The notes beneath the pieces are model-generated. The model did not search any database and was not told the origin of the DNA. It saw nothing but the letters and a program-made list of their open reading frames with translations. A stretch of DNA of 64,000 nucleotides from Micractinium sp. NFX-FRZ (Eukaryota; Chlorophyta; Trebouxiophyceae; Chlorellales; Chlorellaceae): NCBI GenBank assembly GCA_029339195.1, contig JAPTJF010000190.1:43328-107327 (forward strand). Direction: 5' to 3'. Positions within the stretch are counted from its first letter, which is position 1. Each line of letters begins with the position of its first letter. Position numbers and translations under genes: made by a program. Positions 33,501-44,817 of the stretch are shown here, piece by piece.

Positions 33501-36038
33501 GCCCCTGGGTGTGCAGCTGAGCGCGCCGGTGAGCGGGGCTTCAAGGTCCTTGCGTCTCTTGACGTGTGCAGGTCGGGGCAGCAGCAGGGCCTGGTGGCTG
33601 CAGACGGCTACGGCTCGCCCGAATCTGGTGTCTACCGCCGCCGCCCCGCGGGCAGCAAGATTCAGGTGGGGCGGCGGCCAGCCGGGAGTGGGCCGGGAGG
33701 AGGCAGCCAGCCGGCAGAGCAGGAGGCTTGGTGTGTGCCCGGCCAGCAGGGCTGGCAACGGACCTCACTGCATCCCCCAGGCATCCCTAAACCAGCCTTT
33801 CTGCTGACTTTCCCATCCTCCCTCCGGCCCTCACACACCCTCCGCCTACCCTCCATTTTGACTGTGTTCTGTGCTGTGTGCAGGTCAAGAAGAGGGGGCC
33901 CCGCCTGGAGATAGACATCCCGCCCAGCGGCTTCAGGTAGGGGCCAGGGAAATTCGTGTTCCTTGCCAAAGGTTCATCACAAACCCCGGCCAGCGTTTGG
34001 CTGGAAGTCGCTACCCTTGCCGTCACACCCACTGTCTGTGCAGCTTGCATTCAACTGGTTGTATCATTGTGTTCTGATGTTGCATGCTAGCATGCAGTCA
34101 ACACCACTACCACCCCCCGCGTGCCCTCATCCTGCGCAGCTCGGACTCCGTGGCCACCGGCGCCTTTGCCATCGCCTGGAACTCCTTTGTCGTGTTCTGG
34201 ACCGTGTCGGCAGTGGCGGGCGGCGGCCTGCTCTTTGGCCTCTTCTCGCTCCCCTTCTGGGCCGCCGGCTGGCAGCTGGCCAAGCAGGCCTTTGGCCGGC
34301 AGTTCATCCGGTGAGGTCGATGCTTGCCTGCCTGGCTGTCTGGGAGGCTGCTAAAACACCGTGTTTGCCCTGCCCCGCCCTGCCAGGCAGCTTGCGCTCT
34401 GCGCCTCTGCGCGTATCCCGCTTGTACACAGACCCCTTGTACACCCACCCGCACGCTCCTGCCCTGCCTGCTCACCCACACACCCACCCACCTCCCTCCC
34501 TCCCTGCCTGCTGCAGCGAGCGGCTGGTGGTGAACCTAAACTCCTGGAAGGTGGAGCAGCAGGTGTGTTCCCAGTTTGTGGCCGGTGCTGGGTGCCTGCA
34601 AAGCCATCGGCTGGTGGGCTTGTCACCAGTGCCCGGGACTGCCGGCACTTTGTGCCCACATGACGACGGCATGCATGCATTCCCCTCAAACCAACGCCTG
34701 TGCCCGCCCACCTCCCTGCCGCAGGTCGCCTTCCTGCGCAAGGGAGGCGCTGAGTGGAATGAGGATTCGGGGCAGACCAAGGAGGTGTCTGGTGCGCCGC
34801 CAGCCATGCCGGCTGCTGTTCTTATCTGTTGTTGGCTAAGCAAACCGGTGGCCTATGTGATGTGTCTGCCAGGGTGCCCAGCTGTGAAGCGGTAGGCTGG
34901 GGCCGGCTCGTGTGCTGGAAAGGCGCTGCGCTGAGCACGCTGTGTGTGCCGCCTTGGTCAAGCACGCACTCTGCGTGCGCCGTCTGTGTCTCCTGCAGCC
35001 TCGCCGCATCTCCTCTCCCCGGGCCTGTCTGCAGGGCGCACCGCTGACCTGCAGGGCGCCAAGATTGAGGTGCCCATGGTCGTGAACGGGCAGCCGCAGT
35101 ACCAGTTGGTACTGGAGGTAAGCGTAGTCCCCTGCCTGATTGGCAACCTCCCATGCACGCACGAAGGCTTCCCAAGTGAGCACAAAGCTGTGGCCGTGAT
35201 TGCCCTTACGCCTCGTCTCCGCTGTGGCTCTGTCCCTTCCCTTCGAATGCAGGAGGGCATCAACCGCCACGTGTTTGGCGAGGGGCTGAACCCGCTGGAG
35301 CAGGAGTGGCTGGCGGAAGTGATCAATGAGCACATAGGTGGGCGAGTCATGGGGCAGGAAGGGAGGGAGTCATGGGGGAGAGGGAGTCTCAGTGTCCCAA
35401 GAGTTGCAAGAGGAAGGGTAGGGGTGCGAGGGCCAGCTTTGGCCATGCCAGGGGCAAAAGCAAGGGCTACCTGCGCTGGCCTTGCTGTCCTGCCAAAGTG
35501 GTGTGACCCCACGGCGCGCTTCGACCGAGCCCATCGCCGCCGCACCCCGACTGCTTGCGCGTGAAGCAACAATGGTCAGCCTGCCGCTTCCCTGCGCCAC
35601 GGCACCTCTCCAGTTCTACCTGCCTGCCCGCCCTCCGCTGCAGATGAGAACCGGGGGCGGACACGTGAGCTGGGCGGTTTTGTGGCTGGGGGAGCTGAGC
35701 GGGCACTGCCAGAGGGCGGCGCCAGCGGCAGCTCCAGCGGCAGCAGAGCTGGCGCCCCGCGGTATGCAGATTGGGCGGCAGCAGAAGCGGACGCAGCGGC
35801 AAAGCAGGCGCAGATGGCGGGGGCACGGGCTGCGCAGCAGGCGCGGCGGGCGGGGGACCAGGCTGCAGCGGACGTGCAGCGTCAGGCAGCAGACGCTCGG
35901 CGCCAGGCAGAAGAGGCTGAGCGCCGGGCGGGCAGCTATGGCGGCTCCTCCTGGGGTGGACGTGGGCAGCAGCAGCAGCGGAAGCAGCAGGGGTGGTCGG
36001 ATAATGACGATGACGATGACATGATGTTCCATCTGTGA
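30551..36038 (+). CDS. Membrane Ser/Thr protein kinase with organellar leader
   Basis: Protein kinase, probably anchored in an organelle (plastid) membrane. Exons: 30551-30800, 30963-31101, 31433-31571, 32023-32162, 32442-32523, 32896-33094, 33281-33398, 33572-33665, 33884-33936, 34140-34310, 34517-34562, 34725-34791, 35035-35117, 35253-35337, 35644-36038; 686 residues. Residues 1-83 are rich in Arg/Ser/Ala and poor in acids, like a transit peptide. Kinase motifs: [10 protein letters not shown] (102-110), VAVK (Lys124), HRDVKPEN (Asp224), VDFGG (Asp245), MAPEQ (271-275), all catalytic residues present. About 410-450 is a long hydrophobic hairpin ([31 protein letters not shown]). The tail (last 130 residues) is an Ala/Gln/Arg coiled region ending in [10 protein letters not shown]. 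Kinase plus membrane hairpin resembles cyanobacterial-type kinases of plastids; substrate unknown. Three introns hold four exon-edge copies. Confidence 0.85.
31321..31358 (+). repeat. Intronic copy of kinase exon 3 acceptor edge
   Basis: ttgcagccttaaggactgga followed by agcagctgga repeats the true exon start at 31428-31457 (ttgcagcctcaaggactgga agcagctgga). The copy keeps the acceptor and lies 108 bp upstream. Confidence 0.9.
31801..31846 (+). repeat. Intronic copy 1 of kinase exon 4 acceptor edge
   Basis: gcaggagctggcacaggccc parallels the true exon start at 32019-32038 (ctcaggagctggcgcaaggc), reading ELAQAQPL against ELAQGRSL. The acceptor AG is kept. Confidence 0.85.
31912..31960 (+). repeat. 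Intronic copy 2 of kinase exon 4 acceptor edge
   Basis: acaggagctggcgcagggcc reads [11 protein letters not shown]. The true exon reads [11 protein letters not shown]. With the first copy and the real exon there are three direct copies at about 110 bp spacing, each preceded by a usable AG. Confidence 0.88.
32779..32862 (+). repeat. Intronic copy of kinase exon 6 acceptor edge
   Basis: About 80 bases starting tgcaggccgccgccagctca match the true exon at 32890 on (tgcaggccgctgccagctca), through the region coding [10 protein letters not shown] one-base deletion (agcagggacgc against agcagaggacgc) shifts the frame, so inclusion would break the kinase. Confidence 0.9.
33168..33220. repeat. (GT)n and CTTGC repeats in a kinase intron
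   Basis: gtgtgtgtgtgttcgtgtgt followed closely by three cttgc units between exons 6 and 7. Confidence 0.8.
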
Positions 36039-36777
36039 TGCCTGGACGTGTGCCCGGGAGCAGGCGGCAGCAGGGCCTGCTGCCGTTCCCCAGCACCAGC
36101 AGCAGAAGCAGCCGGGCTCTCCCATTGGCGATGCTCCGTCTGCAATCCCCTTTCTGCGAAAATCCTGTGAAGCCTTGTGTTTACTAAGCAACTACCTTGA
36201 CTCAACATCTGTGCCCGCTTGTGCGCTCTCTTGCTCACCCCTCATCTGATTCGACATTCTCGGCTTGCCCTTTGTGAGCTGCTGCTCCCCCGCTCTCCTC
36301 CCCTATGTTCTTCAACTGACCCCTCTGATCAGCTCCCCTTGCTCCCCTTCAAACGCCTTCTCCTGTGTTCTGTACGCAAATGGCTGTTCACAATACTGTG
36401 AGGGCAGAAGCGCACGTGGTGTGGCAGGGGTGACGGGGGTAGGAGGAGGCATACGATGAAATGGGGAACAAAAGCTGGGAGGCACAAAATAGGACAGCAG
36501 GAGGGTTGATTCTGGAGCAGCGCTGGAAGGCGGCATTTCATTCTGCAGTGGACGCACATGTAGGCGGTGCAGCATGCAGGAGGGGAGCACCGGGGGCAAG
36601 GAGGAAGGACCCCTCCTCTGCGTTTGCTCACCGCTTCTGGCAAGCTGAATTCAGGAGAGGGAGGTAGGGGGCATGGAGGAAGGGAAGGAGAAGGGGACGG
36701 GGCAGGGAGGCCTCCTCCAATCCTCTAAGGACGGGCCGTCTCTTCTAGATTTGAGCCTCCCCTCCGGAGCCGAAGCA
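36039..36777. other. Convergent intergenic region, kinase and SLC25 carrier
   Basis: 739 bp of 3' flanks. The middle part (36200-36400) is less GC-rich. No open frame with conserved features was seen. Confidence 0.5.
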
Positions 36778-39003
36778 TCACTTGGAGCATAGCCGTTTGA
36801 GCCACTCGTAACTGGTCACCATGACGGTCCCCCAAATGGAGCTGCTTGCCATTCGGGGCGCCACCCCTCTGAAGAACCCGCCCACACCCTCCTGCGCCGC
36901 AAGCTGAGACGCCACGCCGCGCCATGTGTGACGCCGTGCCGAGGCCGCCGCCGCCGCCGCTGCTGGATCCGCCGCCGCCGCTGCCCCGCCGCTGCTGCTG
37001 CCGCCCGCTGCTGCTGTTGCTGCTCCCGCCGCCTGCGCGGCAGCGGGCACTGCCGAGCCGGCAGCCCCGGCAGTCTGCAGCCGCGTTTTGACGACGTCAA
37101 GAGGGTTTGTGAGCAGGGCGGTGGTGCAGCCTGTGAGCACGCCCGCCACGCTTTGCACCCCCAAGATCTCTCCCTCTGTGTGCTTGTGGTGCCCCCGCAG
37201 CGCATCCACGCGGTGCCACAGCACCTGCTGCCACACGCCGTAGCTGCCCCACCTGCGGAGGTGCGGGCAGGGCGGGGGGAGGACGGAGGCAGGGGGTCAG
37301 GGTTGGGAAACGCCGCAGCAGGCGGGGGCGGGCAACAGTGGTCAAGACGAGAACAGCGCACAGCAGGCAGCAAATGGAGGGGTGAAGAGCCCGCAAAAGG
37401 ACCCAGCTCTCCTCACGGTAGCCGTTTCCTAGGCACAACCTCATTTCACACCCCAGCCTGACGACACCCGTGGAAAAAAGAAGGCCCCAGCCACTCACCA
37501 GATGGCGCTGTTGGGCACAAACATGGCGAGCGAGGCGCCAAAGCCTCGGTACAGCCCCCGCACCCCCTCTGCCCGCACAATCCCCCGCGCCAGCTGTAGC
37601 CCGCTGGTGTGCTGCCGCGCCGCGGCCTCGGCCGCATATGCGGCACGCGCGCTGGGGTCGCGGGCCGCCGCGCTGCCAGCTGGCGGGCCGCCCCCCAGCA
37701 GCATCAGTCGCTGGGCCACCACGTCTATGGGCACCACGATGAGCTGGGAGGAAAGGGAGGCCATGGCACCGCCCACAAAGCTGGCTGCTCCCACGGAGGC
37801 CGTCTCTCCCAGCCGCAGGCGCTCCAGCAGCGGGGCGGTCACCGACTTGGATACCTCGAGAGAGCTCAGGTAGATCTGCAGGGAAGGGGTAGGAAAGAAG
37901 GAGATGCATGGCAGGGCGGGTGGGAAAGAAGGGGGGAGGGTAAGAGCGCGGGAAGGTGATGCAACAGCCAAGGGCCGCTCAGCCTGGCATCAGCTGCAGC
38001 AGCAGCAGCGGCCAGCGGCAGCAGCCGCTGCCAGCAGTCAGCGCAGCAGCAGCAGCAGCCAGCAGCCGCAGCCAGCAGCAGCAGCAGCATGCGCAGCAGC
38101 ATGCGCAGCAGCGGCAGCGGCATCACCAGCATGGCAATAAAGGCCACCCTCGTGCATCGCTCACCATGCGGGCGGGGAACATGCCAAACACCACCACTCC
38201 AAAGCCTTTATACAGGCCCCGGATGCCATCGTGCGCCACCACCGAGCGGGCCGTGAGATAAGCGCCCTGTGGCAGAGTGGGCGGGCAAGGACGGGACAGG
38301 CAGGTGGGCAAGCAGGAGCGCCAGCAGCAACCGTTGCTTGCAGATTCGCAAGGAAGCTCTCTGCTTTGATGGCCTGCCTCTGCGGCTGGCCCGTCAAACA
38401 CCAGCACATCCAATCCCTCTCCACCTCGCACAGCAACCAGCTGCACCACCTCTGGCGCAGGCAACCCTACCTTGAGCCCCCGCTGCGACCCCTCCAGCGC
38501 CATCTGCCGCGTCTTGATCACTGACAACGGGTACAGGCATGTAGTGAGGCTCTGCAGCAGCACACAAGGAGTTTCAGGCAGGGGAGATCATGAGGGAATT
38601 GAAGATGGGGGGCTTGCTGGCAACAGGAGCTTGCTGACAACAAGTGGTGACGCAAACTGTCCTGGGCATAGGTTTGGGTGGCTGTCCAAAAAGCCACCTT
38701 CTAAGCGTGGCTGCGGCGGCAAGCCCAGCGGGGCGCACCGTGAACAGCCCGGCGCCGACGACGAAGAACTTCTTCTTGTCCAGCCTGCAAGCAATGTTTC
38801 ATTGTGATGGTGTCACTTCAGTGCCCAGTGGCGAGGCCCTCAGTTCGAAGTATGCCCACCTCAACCTGGCAACATCGGCTGTCGCTGGCGGCAATCCCTG
38901 CCGCCGCCGCCGTTTGCCTGCCTGCACACGCTCCCAACCACCGGCGCAACGAGCGAGCCCATGGCGGCGTTTACTTGTTCCAGTCGATCTCAGACTTGTC
39001 CAT
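36778..39003 (-). CDS. Mitochondrial carrier family (SLC25), SLC25A44-like
   Basis: Six-helix inner-membrane carrier of mitochondria. The closest pattern is the SLC25A44 branch, whose animal member imports branched-chain amino acids. Exons in transcript order: 39003-38975, 38784-38739, 38551-38471, 38266-38165, 37875-37499, 37252-36778; 369 residues. It starts MDKSEIDWNKLDKKKFFVVG, typical for the branch. The three carrier signatures are LYPLSVIKTRQM (repeat 1), VPIDVVAQRLM (repeat 2) and TNPLDVVKTRLQ (repeat 3), each PxD/SxxKTR-like. Each is followed by GLYKGFG, GLYRGFG and GFFRGVAPR. PNSAIWWGSYGVW before helix 5 and the C-terminal WGTVMVTSYEWLKRL also fit. Repeat 3 has an Ala/Gly-rich matrix-loop insertion. 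Its start lies 367 bp from the divergent cysteinyl-tRNA synthetase start. Confidence 0.9.
37990..38118. repeat. CAG-rich imperfect trinucleotide/minisatellite
   Basis: cagcagcagcag and agcagccgcagccagcag variants in an intron of the SLC25 gene. Confidence 0.75.
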
Positions 39004-39369
39004 TGTGCCCTCTTTGAGCCGCTTCCTTCCGCGGCTGCTGCCAGTGCAAGGTGAGTCTGGGTTGGTGCGTCCAGGTGTTGAATGCGCGCCAAGACGGTGC
39101 TCAGATGCTAGAAACAGACTACACAAGTGCTTTGGCGACCAGCACACGAAGTGGAGCTGCCACCGCCCAGCATGCCGCAGCAGGCGGTGCTCCTGCTCCA
39201 TTTTCCAAAGCGCATTGCTCGATGGAGTCATCCGGTGGTGCATTGCACATTGTAGCTTCATCCCTGCGTTTTCACCCTCCCGGTCGCGAGCGCCGTCTCG
39301 CAACTCCTGCCTGTGGCGCTCTCCCTTTGACAGACCGCCAATTTGCGACCCAACAATAGAGTGTGCAAA
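39004..39369. promoter_or_regulatory. Divergent promoter region, SLC25 carrier and CysRS
   Basis: 366 bp between opposed start codons of two mitochondrial or organelle-related genes. No clear core promoter element was recognised. Confidence 0.5.
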
Positions 39370-42300
39370 ATGGTGTCGCTGGGAAACCTGCAGCTGGGCG
39401 GGCTGCAGCCAGCGGTGACGGTGTGGCGCGCCCTGCGGCTGGGCTTTGCCCAGAGGGCCAACAGCGCAGCGGCGGGCCGCTTGCAAGCTCCTCATCAGGT
39501 ACGCAGGCTGGCAGAGCTGCGTGCCGGGCAGCAGAGCAGTCCTGGGTGCCCGCCGCCAGCCTGCCGCCAGCCCTCTGCGTGCCTGCCGCTGAATCCTCTG
39601 GCTTTGCTGGCACCATCCCCACTGCCCTGCGTGTCTCCATCCTCGCCCTACTTGCAGGCCACCTCCCGCCTGCTGCACGCCAGGCCACAGCCAGTTGGCA
39701 GGCCACTAGCAACCACAGCCTGTGCCGCACAGCAGCAGCAGCAGGCAGCAGCAGGCAGCGCCGGCAATGCTGCGCCGCTGCCCCATACGTCTGCCGCCGC
39801 CCCGCAGCTGCTGCTGCACAACACGCTCACGCGGCAGAAGGAGGCCTTCCGGCCGCGCCCAGACCAGGGCAACCGCGTGAGCATGTACGTTTGTGGAGTG
39901 ACCGTTTACGACTACAGCCACATCGGTGAGTGCGTGGGTGGGTGCGCGGGCGGGTGGGGCGGGTGCCTGTGGGCCTGGTGGGCTGCTGGGGTTGCCAGGC
40001 AGCAATGGGAGCATGCTGTGCTGTGCTGGCTGTTGGTCTGCTGGGCGGCGGGCAGATTGCGTCCGGCATCTCTTGTGCCTCCCCTTGTTGCTCACTCAGT
40101 ATGCCGGCCACGCCCGCATGTATGCCCCGCCTTTGAGCTTCACTTCTGTGCGCTCAATCGCGTCTGTGACTATGATTCTGAACCCCTGCAGGCCACGCCC
40201 GCGTGTACGTCGCATTTGACGTCATCTACCGCTTCTTGCGGCACCTGGGCTACGAGGCAAGCGGGCACTGGCTGGGCTAGCAGTAGCAGTACGTGGTTGG
40301 CTGCAGCAGGCAGCAGCGGCGGCGGCGGCGGCGGTGGCAGCAGCGTCCGGGCAGAATGCAGGGGCAGGTGTCTCCTTCAACTCACAGCTTCCCCTCACCC
40401 TGTGCAGGTCACGTATGTGCGCAACTTTACTGACGTGGATGACAAGATCATTGCACGCGCAGCATTGACCGGGGAGGATCCTCTAGCCCTGGCCCGCCGC
40501 TTCATCACAGAGTTCCACGCCGACATGGTGGGTGGCCTGGGGTGGGCTGATCAGCTTTAAATTGTATGCTGACACGTGTGTTCAGGATAGTGTACTGCCC
40601 TGCGCACCACCTTGTAAACCAGCACGTTGCCGCTTCCCCCCGCCCTGCCTTGCATCACAAACTTGCCCGCGTGCTGCCGCAGGAGACGCTGGGCTGCCTG
40701 CCCCCTAGCCAGGAGCCCAAGGCAACGGACTTCATCCCACAGGTGAAAGGGGAAGCCAAGTACCGCCAAACCGCCAGGCAGCAGCGTCAGGCTCCGAGGG
40801 GCATGCACACAGCCGCGCCTCTGCCTCCTCCCCTGCCTGGAAAGATGGCGAGATATTTGATTTGAAGTGTGTGTTTTCTTCTCCTCTGCAGATGGTGTCC
40901 ATGATCCAGCGTATCATCGAGCACGGCCACGCGTATGCCGTGGACGGAGACGTCTACTTTGACGTCGCCTCGCTGCCCGGCTACGGCCGGCTGTCGGGGC
41001 GGTCACAGGTGCGTGTAGGGCTGGCGGCGGCGGGGCACCCAGCGAGGCCCAGCGCTGCATGCTGCTGCTGCTGACCATGACCAGTTACCTCTGCCTTGGA
41101 TCCCTCTCCATCTCTTTTCTGGGCCCATGCTGTCCCCCGTCCGCAGGAGGACAACCGAGCGGGGGAGCGCGTGGCGGTGGATGAGCGCAAGCGCGGACCC
41201 GCTGACTTTGCTCTGTGGAAGTCTGCCAAGCCTGGGGAGCCGACGTGGGAGAGCCCCTGGGGGCCGGGGCGGCCAGGTGGGTGGGTGTGCACCTGCCTGC
41301 TTGCTTGTTTGCTTGCTTTCTTGCTTGCCTGCTTGTGGGCTCACGAGTGTGGAGCTTCACGCCAGCAAAACAGATGCAAGAAAGACTGTGGGCGCAGAGG
41401 GACGCGGCAGCCAGGTGCGGGGGCAGGGCGGTAGCTGCCACGGTTGGCGCTGGGGAGGGGGGTCAACAACGTGGTTGCAGGATGTCGTGGTCGCACCTGT
41501 CACACTCAGTGCATCGCACGCCCTTGCTTGCTGCAGGCTGGCACATTGAGTGCAGCGCGATGATCCGTGAGGTCATGGGTGAGGTGATCGACATTCACGG
41601 CGGCGGCAGGTGAGGGCCGATCGTCGGGCGGTGTGTACACGGCAGCGGCATTGCAGCGCAGGGCCGGGCAGCCCCACCCTGGGGCAGCGGACCGCCCCGG
41701 CCGGCAGCACTGCTGCTGGGATTACTACCAGCGGGCTTGGGGGCTCCCTGACTCTGCATCCTCCTGTCTCCCTGCTGCCCTCCTGTGTACGTGTTGCCTT
41801 TTTGCACACCTGCCCTCCCCTGCCCTGGGTATGTCTCTCCTGGCGCGTGCAGGGACCTGGTGTTCCCCCACCACGAGAATGAGCTGGCACAGTCGCGTGC
41901 CGCGGTGGGCAGCTGCTCGTGCGGGCACGACCACGGCGCCAGCGCCGGCGGCAATGGCAGCAGCGAGCAGCAAGCTGACGAGTTTGTCCGCTACTGGCTG
42001 CACAACGGTGAGGGGTGCTCTCCACAATAGCAGCGCATTGTGCTGGTGTGCATTGCCTGTTCCTCTGTACCAGCGCCTCAGGTGCTGGCCCCGCCGTTCC
42101 ACCCTTGTTTCCCTCCCCTCCCATTGCCTTGCATGTCCTGACACCCTCCCCTGCCCCGCAGTGCGTTGCCCCAATTTTGTCGCCCGTGCCCTTCATTCGC
42201 CTGCACCTCACCCTCATCCCCTCCCCTCCCCTTGTTCAGGCTTTGTCAACGTGGACAGCGAGAAGATGAGCAAGTCGCTGGGCAACTTCTTCACCATCAG

Positions 42301-44459
42301 GTGGGAAGGGCACTCCCAACCCCTGCATTCAGCGAGCAAGGGGCGGCTGAGCTGGCGGGGCGGGGCGCCGCTGCTGCTGTCGGGCAGGAGCAGCAACGGC
42401 ATCCGCCTGCTTGCTTGCGAGTGTCACTGGCTTGCTGCCATTGGCACAGCCAGAGGTGCTCCTGAGGAAGGTCACCGCCGCACCTGAACCTGCCCACCCA
42501 TGTGCAGGGACGTGATTGCGCAGTACCACCCGCGCGCCCTGCGCTGGTTCCTGGTCAACACGCAGTACCGGCAGCCCATCAATTACACGCAGCGCGCGCT
42601 GGAGGAGGTGCGCCTCGCTGGCTGGGGCCTGGTTAGTTGCCTTGTCACATTGGCTGAACAGCTCTCACAAGCATCACCCGCCCACCTGTTGACAGGCATC
42701 AGAGCGAGTGTTCCACTCTTGGTGTCTCACCCGCCACACTCGCTTCCCCTCATGTACGGCCTGCACTGACTGCACACTTTGTATCCGGCATCTGCAGACA
42801 TGCGTACCTGCCTCGTCCACTCACTTCTCACGCTTGCCCCCCCCGCCCACCTCCTGGCAGCCCCCGACCGGCTGTACTACATCTACCAGTCCCTAGCAGA
42901 CACTGGTGGCTCCTCCTCTGTCCACTCACTTCTCACCGGTGCCCCACCCTTCGATTTGCAGGCATCCGACCGGCTCTACTACCTCTTCCAGGCGCTAGCA
43001 GACATGCAGGAGGCCCTCACCGCCTCCCCCGAGGGCCTGCATGCCCTGGAGGAGGCGCGGCAGCAGCTGGGCCTCAGCAGCAGCACCAACACTGATGGTG
43101 CAGCAGCCGCAGAAGCAGCAGCAGCAGCGGCGGTGGCGGCGCCCAGAAGCAGCGAAAGCAGCGGCAGCAGCGGCGGCAAGGGCGGCGGCAAGGGCGGCAG
43201 CAAGGGCGGCAGCAGCAGCAACAGCAGCAGCCCGGGGGTGGAGTTGTTGTCGGAGGTGCAGGCGGCTCTGGCGGATGACTTCAACACGCCGCTTGCCATC
43301 GCCGCCTTCTCTGCGCCCCTCAAGGCAGCCAACGACCTGCTGCACACCAAGAAGGCAAGCAGGGGCAGATTGGCAGGGCAACGGTGCCGTGTCGAAGGGC
43401 TGGGGCGGAGGCAGCTTTGAGGGTGGGGTGGACTGCCCTGCAGCAGCCTGCACTGCCCAGCTGCACTGTGCCCCTTCCCACTTGTGCGCTCCTGCTCCGA
43501 AATCGGCACGGCCGTTGCTGTGCGTGTTAGTCCCTCCCAACAGCCCCACCTGCCTCCTGTGCAGGGCAAGAAGCAGGCGGGGCGGCTGCAGGTTCTGGCC
43601 AGCTACCACGCAGCCCTGCAGTCCAGCCTGGAGCTGCTGGGCCTGTGGGCCGACCAGCCGGCGGCGGTGCTCCAGGAGATGCGCCAGCTGGCGCTTGTGC
43701 GGTGAGTGGCTGGTGGGTTGGTGAGGTTCACACACCCGTGGTGCACAGTGCATTGGTGGATTGTCGTTGAGGGCAATCACTGTGGGGGGTGCAGGGTAAG
43801 AGAAGGGCTGCGCTGCAGAGCGCTTGCCAGGATGCAAGCAGTACCGTGCTGACCTGGCGGTTGGCAAGAAGCTGACCCGGGGGCCCTTCCTGCCTGCCGG
43901 CGTGCCCGCCCACCTCCCCACCTGCCAATCCAGCCGCACTGCACGTCTGCCTGCGTCGAAGCACGGCGGCCTTACTTCCGGGCTTGCTCACACTCACTCT
44001 GCTAACGCATTCTCCACCTGCCAACCGCAGGGCTGGTCTGAGCGAGGAGGAGATTGCGGCGGCGATTGAGGAGCGTGCGGCGGCGCGGGCAGCCAAGGAC
44101 TATGCGGCAGCGGATGCGGTGAGGCCCCTGCCTGAACCAGGGCATGCACAGCATGCACGTCGCGAGCGCCAGCGTTACATTTGTCCCTCTTGCCCACCAG
44201 TTCCCTGCTGTGCTAACCAGCCCCTGCAATACCTCCCACCCTGCCCTGCGCCCCAACCAGGCCTGTAACCGCCTCTCTCCCTGCCCTGCACCCTTACCTC
44301 TCCTCCTCGTTCTCGCTGCAGGTGCGGGTGCGGCTGGAGGGCGCGGGCATCCTGATGCTGGACACCCCACAGGGCACGAGCTGGAAGCCGGGGCCACGGC
44401 TGAACATCGCAGAACAGGCGGCACAGGAGGCGGAGGCTGCAGCGCCCGCGCCGGCGTGA
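39370..44459 (+). CDS. CARS: Cysteinyl-tRNA synthetase, bacterial-type, with organellar leader
   Basis: Charges tRNA-Cys with cysteine. Exons: 39370-39498, 39658-39925, 40192-40256, 40408-40527, 40683-40742, 40892-41008, 41147-41276, 41537-41609, 41853-42007, 42240-42300, 42508-42607, 42962-43354, 43565-43701, 44031-44118, 44322-44459; 677 residues. Class I signatures: [19 protein letters not shown] with Zn ligand Cys122 and HIGH at 131-134, [18 protein letters not shown] (Zn Cys302), [10 protein letters not shown] (Zn His/Glu about 327-331) and KMSKSLGN (381-388). Residues 1-100 form an Arg/Ala/Gln-rich leader, suggesting plastid and/or mitochondrial import. There is an extra Gly/Ser/His insertion after HHENE. 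A long Gly/Lys/Ser-rich insertion (about residues 450-500) sits in the anticodon-binding helical region. Two introns start with GCAAGC (after 40256 and 43354). Confidence 0.93.
40105..40145 (+). repeat. Intronic copy of CysRS exon 3 acceptor edge
   Basis: ggccacgcccgcatgtatgc followed by cccgcctttgagcttc parallels the true exon at 40191-40228 (ggccacgcccgcgtgtacgt cgcatttgacgtc), which encodes the second half of the HIGH motif. It lies about 85 bp upstream; the acceptor is lost (CCGG). Confidence 0.75.
42816..42917 (+). repeat. Tandem duplication containing CysRS exon 12 start
   Basis: About 102 bases repeat the next 102 (42918-43019): gtccactcacttctcac in the intron flank, then a CAG acceptor, then [13 protein letters not shown] against [13 protein letters not shown]. 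The copy keeps acceptor and frame for at least 17 codons, so it is a candidate alternative exon start. Confidence 0.9.
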
Positions 44460-44817
44460 GCCGGTGCACAGCTGTGACCTGTTCTGGGCAGAAAAGGAGA
44501 CCGCAGCTGCGCTTGAGTTGGTGCTGGCTGAAGCTATGCTGCACAGTCATCACAAACGTGTTAGCGCCCAGCAGGGTCGGTGGCGGCGGGCAGTCATCCT
44601 GGGCTGCCTTGGGCCCCTGCCCATGGCACCTCTGCACACCATGTACCTCTCCACCCTTAGAAGCCCCTTGCCACGTTGTATTTGGAAATGTGAGCACTGT
44701 CCAGTTGCAAAATTTAAGATTACACTGCCCGCCTTGGGTGACACTGAGACAGGATAGAATGTGAGGAAAGATGAGGCGCCGGCTGACGCCAGCCACAGCA
44801 ACTGCATGTTGCTCAGA
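44460..44817. other. Convergent intergenic region, CysRS and RNA methyltransferase
   Basis: 358 bp of 3' flanks, locally less GC-rich at 44680-44760. Nothing else supported. Confidence 0.5.

Noticed and set aside
37990..38118. CAG-rich stretch considered as coding poly-Gln/Ala exon
   Set aside because: It lies between a good donor and acceptor of the SLC25 gene and the carrier fold is complete without it.
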